Program-made: the position numbers and the translations under genes
Notes under the pieces: generated by a model
Seen by the model: only the letters and a program-made list of their open reading frames with translations
What the model was told of the DNA's origin: nothing
The model's database searches: none
In this document: piece by piece, positions 57,850 through 64,000 of the stretch
Layout of the letters: the number at the start of each line of letters is the position of its first letter
Position numbering within the stretch: the stretch's first letter is position 1
Assembly: GCA_025266875.1 (NCBI GenBank)
Contig: JALLLT010000007.1
Location: forward strand, 310,001 to 374,000
From: Fennellomyces sp. T-0311
Lineage: Eukaryota; Mucoromycota; Mucoromycetes; Mucorales; Lichtheimiaceae
DNA length: 64,000 nucleotides
Direction: 5' to 3'

Positions 57850-58012
57850 AGCACACTTTTAGTCACTTTTTCTTTGAATCCGAGCATTGTGCTTACTAAA
57901 AGATCGTTTTCCTTGCGTCTGCCATCTTGTTTGATGTTTGCCAGAGACCAAAGATGAGTGTTTCATCCGACGGTCCATATCCGTGTCGACATCATGGATT
58001 CTCCAAGTATGT
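57850..58012 (-). pseudogene. Truncated HET-domain fragment
   Basis: About 160 bases that match the middle of both HET genes. On the minus strand it reads from ATGATGTCGACACGGAT through TTGGTCTCTGGCAAACATCA to TGCTCGGATTCAAAGAAAAA. The protein pieces resemble LWSLANIK and STMLGFKE, just after the WTLEEVMMS motif. Both ends are cut. It sits directly 5' of the PhoD-like gene. Confidence 0.8.
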
Positions 58013-58189
58013 ATGTATCTCCGCGACTTTTATATCATAGTGCATATGCTCAAGTACTTTGCTTTTAGCTTCAATGTCTCCTGTAACCAGAGAATGCGCT
58101 CAAAGATTTTGACATTATTAAACAGTGCCATACTCAGAAATCCTACTCGATGGCCATCTCTTGAAGTTCGTTATGATACTGCATATCAA

Positions 58190-60305
58190 AGGAGATTATA
58201 ACAGCACATGTGTTTTATTTGATATAAAAGTCCTCAGAAGTCTGGCAGCCAAGATTGTTGAACATTTTATCCAAAGCTTCTTGGGGGCTGATGCGCGGCT
58301 CATCACGCTGGAAGTGTTTCAGAAGTATGATACCGATTATTTTGCAAGAGCCATCAGTCAACCTTCTTGCAACTGGGGAGAAATAAGTGCGAGTATAACC
58401 AACAATGACATCGTCGACTGCTGATGAAAGCACACTGTCAAATACGACGCCCAAAATGACACACTCGTCGCATTCTTCGGTGAGGGAGAGTGGCAACACC
58501 GGTGAGAGGAATTGAGCGTGGTTGTTTGGTTTGTAATAATGCGTGGAATAGCAGTTTGATGTTTGACGCATGGTCCATTGACTCCAATCCAACGCCTCGC
58601 CTTCGTCGCCAAAGTCATCCATTGAGTTGATCTTTTTGAAATAATTATAGTATGATTTGTCTATTCGTTCGTCGTCGCCGGCGAAATCGAAATCGTTGTA
58701 TTTGATGGGGTGCATGGTGTGGTATCGGCAGTGCATATGTAGCACCATATTCTCGTCTATTGTATAATCGCAATTCCAGTCCAGTGTAGTTTCAGCAATT
58801 GACCTAGTTGAGTGTAATCCAGCAACGCCTGTCCAAGAAGGAAGGTCACAGGATCCCATGGTCGTCGCGCATTGAGAACTTCCATCCAAAGGATCCAGCA
58901 CTGATCCAAAGCACATGAGCGATAAATCCCTTTGGGCCATGCGTCGGTAGAATAAGTTCATTGCAGCGGACACGTCGCTGTCGTAATCAACGTCGATGGA
59001 AATAATGTCTGCAAAAATGTTGGCCAGCGCAAATATCTTGTCGTGTTCTTTCGTGCTTGTACGGAAGTGCGCCCATACGAGTACTTGGTTTGCACTTTTC
59101 ACTGTACGTTCCTTGAATCCGAGCATCGTGTTGGCCAGAAGGTCGTTTTCCTTGATTGTGTCACCGTGTTTGGTATTAGCAAGAGACCAAAAATGGGTGT
59201 TTCGTCCAACAACCAAAATCTGCGTTGACATCATGACTTCCTCCAGTGTCCAGCTCCGTTGGAACCACAGTGACTCCAGCATTTGGTCAATTGCTCTGGC
59301 TTTAGCTTCGGCACACTGTGCAAACCAGTTCATACGGTCAAAATCCTCAGGATCCTCAATGTAGATTTCGGGGATCAAGGCGACTGTGTAACGCGCGTTG
59401 CTGTAAATGAGATGCATTTGTTTGATTTCGCGATGCTTTTCTGCCTTGTTGGTTTGATCGATGCAAATCTTGTCGTACCACAAGTACTCAATATCAAAGT
59501 CCTTGCATATCTGCTGGAGGAGCTCGTCGTATGTCGCGTTCCAGCTGTTCACTACTCCATTTTTTTCTCTGGTAATTTTATGAAGACCTTGGTCGATCAA
59601 ATCGTATTCTCCATTTTCAAGTTTCTTGATCTCGCCTGACTGCTCCCAGCAGTACAATAGGGTATGGTAGCCGTCAACAGCATCGGTGCCAGGAACCTTT
59701 TCCCAATTGGAAGTGCGGACGAGCCATGTAGGTCTGAATTCGCCTCCCTTCGAGTTGTACTCAGTGTAGTTCCGATCGGCTACTCGTTGCGGTGTGATGT
59801 ACTCGATATACATGCTTGCGGCAGATTATTCTGTGTTCAAGGGGATAAAACACAAAGCTTTACGGGACAACTACAGCTGACTCTTGAAAGCACCGGTGTA
59901 AAGGACGAAAGAAAGAAAAAAATGGACTTGGGTCTCTTGTTTTATGTCGCTGTCGTGTAACTCTTGCTTTACGCCACTGTCGTGCAACATCGCAGCTAAA
60001 CCCAAACTTTATCAGTGTTACAGAGCAGATGACGCCGTATCTCGATCAATGCATTTTGTGTTGGAGTAGAACAGCAGAAGCCAGATCAGTGGGTAGTGTG
60101 TTCGAAGCTTGCGTACGAAGCAAGCTTGATTTCGTGGTCGAACGCCAATTGTGAGGCGTGTTAACGGTGGCAAAGAGCGGACATCACATTCCCACCCACA
60201 TTCGCTGATGCTTTTGGACAACAGTACTTTCTGCTTCCTCCAACCAACAGAAAATCAAGGAGCTCATTGTATTTGCAATCGTGTAAGACAAGAATTTATT
60301 CGCGG
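58190..60305. repeat. Inverted duplication, right copy
   Basis: Reverse-complement match to 36371..38570, covering the HET gene and about 490 bases of its 5' flank. A block of about 24 bases present in the left flank after CTCTTTGCC is absent here. Confidence 0.85.
58215..59813 (-). CDS. HET (heterokaryon incompatibility) domain protein 2
   Basis: An intact 532-residue frame, the closest relative of HET protein 1. Motifs: YHTLLYCWEQSGE, LWYDKICIDQTNKAEKHREI, QMHLIYSNA and WFQRSWTLEEVMMSTQ. The largest difference lies after residue 70, where KNGVVNSWNATYDELL replaces the KRRASTFFRKHRTTKVTYDK segment of copy 1. The C-terminal half stays alignable to the last residues (EDFYIK against EHFYIK). 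Both copies lacking stops suggests that both are, or recently were, under selection. Confidence 0.84.
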   Translation of the reverse strand: MYIEYITPQRVADRNYTEYNSKGGEFRPTWLVRTSNWEKVPGTDAVDGYHTLLYCWEQSGEIKKLENGEYDLIDQGLHKITREKNGVVNSWNATYDELLQQICKDFDIEYLWYDKICIDQTNKAEKHREIKQMHLIYSNARYTVALIPEIYIEDPEDFDRMNWFAQCAEAKARAIDQMLESLWFQRSWTLEEVMMSTQILVVGRNTHFWSLANTKHGDTIKENDLLANTMLGFKERTVKSANQVLVWAHFRTSTKEHDKIFALANIFADIISIDVDYDSDVSAAMNLFYRRMAQRDLSLMCFGSVLDPLDGSSQCATTMGSCDLPSWTGVAGLHSTRSIAETTLDWNCDYTIDENMVLHMHCRYHTMHPIKYNDFDFAGDDERIDKSYYNYFKKINSMDDFGDEGEALDWSQWTMRQTSNCYSTHYYKPNNHAQFLSPVLPLSLTEECDECVILGVVFDSVLSSAVDDVIVGYTRTYFSPVARRLTDGSCKIIGIILLKHFQRDEPRISPQEALDKMFNNLGCQTSEDFYIK

Positions 60306-63255
60306 TTCCCACGAACTTCAGAAATATTGATAATTTTGTCGGTTAAGCTATTGCACCAGTATAAGGATGGTGACAAATAAAGTTTAAGCGCGACGCCAAA
60401 CGGATTGGCAACATGGCGAAACGAGCACCTATCTATATATGATCCATATCCCCTTCCAAGCAGCACAATATCAATGAAATAGGGAATCAGTAATGCAATC
60501 CGCGACCTTTACTTTGGCGGTATCGACATCAACAAGACGATTTAACAAGCAACGATGACGTTCAATGAACTCGATGATACACGTGCAAGCCTACTCGCCA
60601 TTTAGCCAAGCATTAAAAGCAAGCGAAATTTGACAAAGCAATCGACGTCAACACAATATTACCTGGCTTCAAGTCAGCTACATAATGAACATAGAAAACC
60701 CAAGTTAGCTATCGACGTACTTGAGGACGGTCTACATTCAGTTTTTCCGTCGGATTGGCCAGTGCTATGCGATGAAAGAGAAGCAGCTGGCAGCAAAAGT
60801 GGATGTGGTGTCGGCCATGCCTCCCAGGATTACGACTGGCGGGCAGCAGTGTTATAAAGAAATTTGTTGGATATTGCAAAATTGCGCTATCTAGCTTTTA
60901 TCGATAATGCCTAGCCATATGGAGGAACTTGCCTTCGCTGATCTACAAGAACAACCTACTGTGCTGGAAAACTTGTAACGTTTGCGGTGAAAGACATGAT
61001 CCAATGCGTTACACACTTGACGCTCAGTAAATTCTTAGAACAGTGACCTAGATCATAGTCGACTCCTGAAGTAGCCGATTTTCTTTACAGAGATCCATAT
61101 GGATATGATCATGGTCTTTGGAAAATAACTTACTGAGCTTAAACTCGAGATAACACATGGTGAAGCTGAGGTCAGTGCGCTTCCCTCGGCGTAATTCCGG
61201 TGACTATAACTAATTAAAAGTTCTTATCGTGTAGGACGGCCGATGAGGACTTTGATACGAACCAATTCAACTCTAGATTATGATACATTCAAACTGGAGA
61301 AACTATCGATACGGGCACCTAAAAATGGCTGTGGTTTCATGCAGACCCCAATTCCTCGATGCCATCAATTGCTCATCTTCGCTGTACCGGCAAAGCTGTT
61401 CATATGATATGCCTAATCTTATTAGAATATAACTATATTAAAGATAGAAGTGTTCTTCATATGTGCTGGAGAATATTATTACCACAGCATTAAGGAGAAG
61501 CCGTACAAGTATCACAGACAGCCAACAACTGGAGTGAGTAAGCAGGGATATGTTTCAAAAGCATTTGGCAACGAGATACAGGACTCAACGCCATTGCATA
61601 CCAAATGGTAGAACACTCTACAGGAACTGATCAACGATATACGGAGTCGTGGCACTAGAGCAGTGGAGCCGATACGTTGGAAATCCTTGGTTTCTGGCAC
61701 TTATTCCCAAGTCTAATCTTCTAATCTCCGCGACTTTTTATCCGGAACGACAATGATGGCAGCGTTGCAATGAGGCATTGGAATTGGTACAGCTGTATCC
61801 GCCTGTGGAACCCATTACTATTTACCTCAATGGAAACGTATAATCAGCCAATCTTTTCACACTATTTGATGCATTACAACTTCTTCACCGGCTCGAGATA
61901 TCATAGCTCAAGCCAAGCGAAGGACTTCAGCAATAAATAAGAATTTGGAATATCTTTCTACGCAAGTCCAGAATACGTGTAGCCTAAAGGAAGTATCGAT
62001 CTCTAGATATGAGTATCTAACGAAGCACGGGGATCCGAATGCACTTGCGAGTGTCCACTCACTATAGCACACCAGTATTGATGGAAGGCATCTTCGAAGT
62101 GTCATCAAATATAAAACGCGCATTTCCACACAAGCTGATGCCCAGCCCAAATATCAAGTAACTCAATCTTCAGAACATGGCGCCCTTTACTAAAGACTGT
62201 AAGAGCGAGACTGAAGAACTGCTAGAGCTATATCAACATGGTAGCAAGCATAATGTTAACAAGCAAGACCCAGCTGAGCGATCTGAGCCTTAGTAAATTA
62301 TGCTAAAGTATTACGCTCGAGAAAATAAAGCGCTCCTAGAGAACTAATATGTTGGTAATATGTGGAAACTTTGAAACAAATAGTAGATAGCAATTAAACG
62401 GACAACACCGATCACTGAACGACTTCAGTCTAATCTTAAAAGAGAGCCCCTTCCCCTTTTTTTGTGTCACTCCAAATGAGAATACGTAAGAAATAACAGA
62501 TAGATAAGTAAATGCCGACTACTCCTTGTTCTATAAGCAGGGATGTATTGTGCTAGGCATGAACTTGTTTATTTGCTTTTGTTGGCCTGATTAAGGTGAT
62601 TAATGCTCCTAACCGACCAAGAATAATAAACAGGAATCACAAAAACATGATGAACAATAGACACGCCACATGGAGGTACACCACTTATCTCATTGATCAT
62701 TATGATCCGAGATGGGAAACTTTTAGTAATAAGAACATACATGAATTTACAAAATTGAAGTAAAATGGTGCATTCTACAACAAAAACTCTTAGTAATGGT
62801 ACACATGACGTATACGGATGTTTATCACCATCGACATGCCACTATCGCAATACACGTTCACGATATTCTTCATAATTTTTGATACGTAGTATAAACAAGG
62901 AGAGTGTTGTGGCTGACATGGTAATTCACGTAAAGATGAGTTCGAATAAACATAAGTTCGGATAAAAATATGGAAGTGAAGCAATCAGAGTGCACAGTGA
63001 CACTCAGTGAAACCTCGCTAGATGACAAATTTACCTTCAATAACTAGAAGATGCTAGAAGGGCAGTAAAAGATGTGCCGTGGTCAACAGTATAAATAAGG
63101 CGCTAGATTAGCATATGAAAACACGATGAGAACAGAAATTTATTTTACAGTCTTAGCGACTTCCTTTTTGTTACCAATTAATACTTCTACATCACAGGGA
63201 GGCTATGATCTATCATAACAACAATGATGGACTTGAGAAATTACTTATGTAGTAT
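60306..63255. other. Gene-poor region with degraded sequence
   Basis: Nearly 3 kb with only short frames. Around 60554..60860 a broken plus-strand frame (LASSQLHNEHRKPKLAIDVL) and near 61720 another (SATFYPERQWWQRCNEALEL) hint at one old, much-shifted gene, perhaps a helical-repeat or F-box/LRR type. The evidence is weak. Confidence 0.3.
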
Positions 63256-63675
63256 CAAGAGGAGGAGCAAGCATAAAAGCCAGATATGTCAATGAGACTC
63301 CAAAAGGTAAGTGATTTATTTCATGTTTTACTCTCCCTCTCTCTACTTATAGTAAGTGCTTATTCATGATGGGTTTTCCTTAAACCGGTATTTCTGTGAA
63401 TGATGTGTAATTTCAACATTATTACCACTTTACAGTAATAGTTCAAAACGATCGATAAGATGAATGCTTGCAGAGCATATCCGTGAAGAGACGCGTTGAC
63501 CGGAAGGTCGTGCGAATGAGTTACTTAGCTAGCTGAGTATTTGGTAAGATTAAAGCTCAACCTTCCGATGCCGGAAGTGAGAAGTGGCGGTAAGGATGAG
63601 AAGCTCTTATCCTCTGACCAGCAGCATTGATTACAAAGAAGTGTGTTACGGCATGTTCATGTTGGATACAGCAAC
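63256..63675 (-). repeat. LTR-like dispersed repeat, copy 2
   Basis: Diverged copy of 5258..5689, same orientation. Shared blocks include GTCAATGAGACTC, GTGATTTATTTCAT, GAGTATTTGGTAAG and GTTGGATACA. The TG..CA ends are less clear. Not flanked by a recognisable retrotransposon body. Confidence 0.6.
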
Positions 63676-64000
63676 GTGATCGATAAGAGTCATGAGTTGA
63701 TAATATCAGCAGTTATTAGTATACCCGGTAGCCGATGATTGGGGGAAGCGCTATGTACGTAAATGAGAAAAAATTCAAGAGAGTCAAATATCAACAAGCG
63801 ATTCAAGGAACACGAGCCTTGTATATGCCGTAGAATAGCATAATAGTTAGCGCCAGAGATAGTGAAGGCCAAGCAAGGTCGTTTGAAAGGTAATGTTATG
63901 TTCATGCAAAATGGCTTCCGGCAATTGAGGAAATAGTAATTTAATAACTGGACAATAAACAGTCTTGATTGTTGTGGATCATATGAAGATATTATATGAC
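63676..64000. other. Region right of LTR copy 2
   Basis: A minus-strand frame (63905..63690) is not supported by any motif. Nothing else seen. Confidence 0.3.

Noticed and set aside
1..64000. CRISPR array, rRNA or tRNA genes
   Set aside because: No regularly spaced direct repeats, no conserved rRNA segments and no cloverleaf with A and B boxes were found by eye.

Overview
The window looks like nuclear DNA of a Mucoromycota (probably Mucorales) fungus. Protein-coding genes have many short GT..AG introns (about 50-85 nt). Conserved eukaryotic genes (ETF-QO, Nsa1, Rcf2, G-beta, aminopeptidase Y) alternate with Mucoromycota-type families and many decayed mobile elements. No rRNA, tRNA or CRISPR array was found.

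Layout. 0-4 kb: the 3' end of a BSD-domain gene, then a complete ETF-ubiquinone oxidoreductase gene. 4-15 kb is a transposon graveyard: a broken DDE transposase, an LTR-like repeat, a decayed DEAD-box helicase, and one degraded Mucoromycota-type gene interrupted by a Tc1 element with TIRs and a TA duplication. A PIF/Harbinger element sits a few bases from that gene's first ATG. 15.7-35 kb is the main gene-rich stretch: Kelch membrane protein, C2H2 transcription factor, proline-rich ORF, Nsa1/WDR74, Rcf2-like, a large BAT2_N-like disordered protein and an F-box/LRR protein, with two small MITEs in the gaps. 34.7-36.1 kb has a second copy of the 4-5 kb transposase family.

36.4-60.3 kb is bounded by two intact HET-domain genes in inverted orientation, inside an inverted duplication of about 2.2 kb. 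Between them lie a Fanzor (eukaryotic TnpB-like) C-terminal relic, G-beta, a START-like protein, an M28 aminopeptidase, a larger multi-exon Fanzor gene with its RuvC triad and zinc ribbon intact, two decayed methyltransferase copies in direct orientation on either side of that Fanzor gene, and a PhoD-like phosphatase gene that begins next to a third, truncated HET fragment. 60.3-64 kb is mostly non-coding debris ending in a second copy of the LTR-like repeat.

The most interesting content is the intact-looking Fanzor core with a second Fanzor relic 10 kb away, the inverted HET pair, and the Tc1 insertion whose removal restores a host reading frame. Exon boundaries come from reading GT/AG sites and frames by eye. 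Those of the Fanzor 5' part, the Kelch gene and the PhoD 3' part are not fully resolved.
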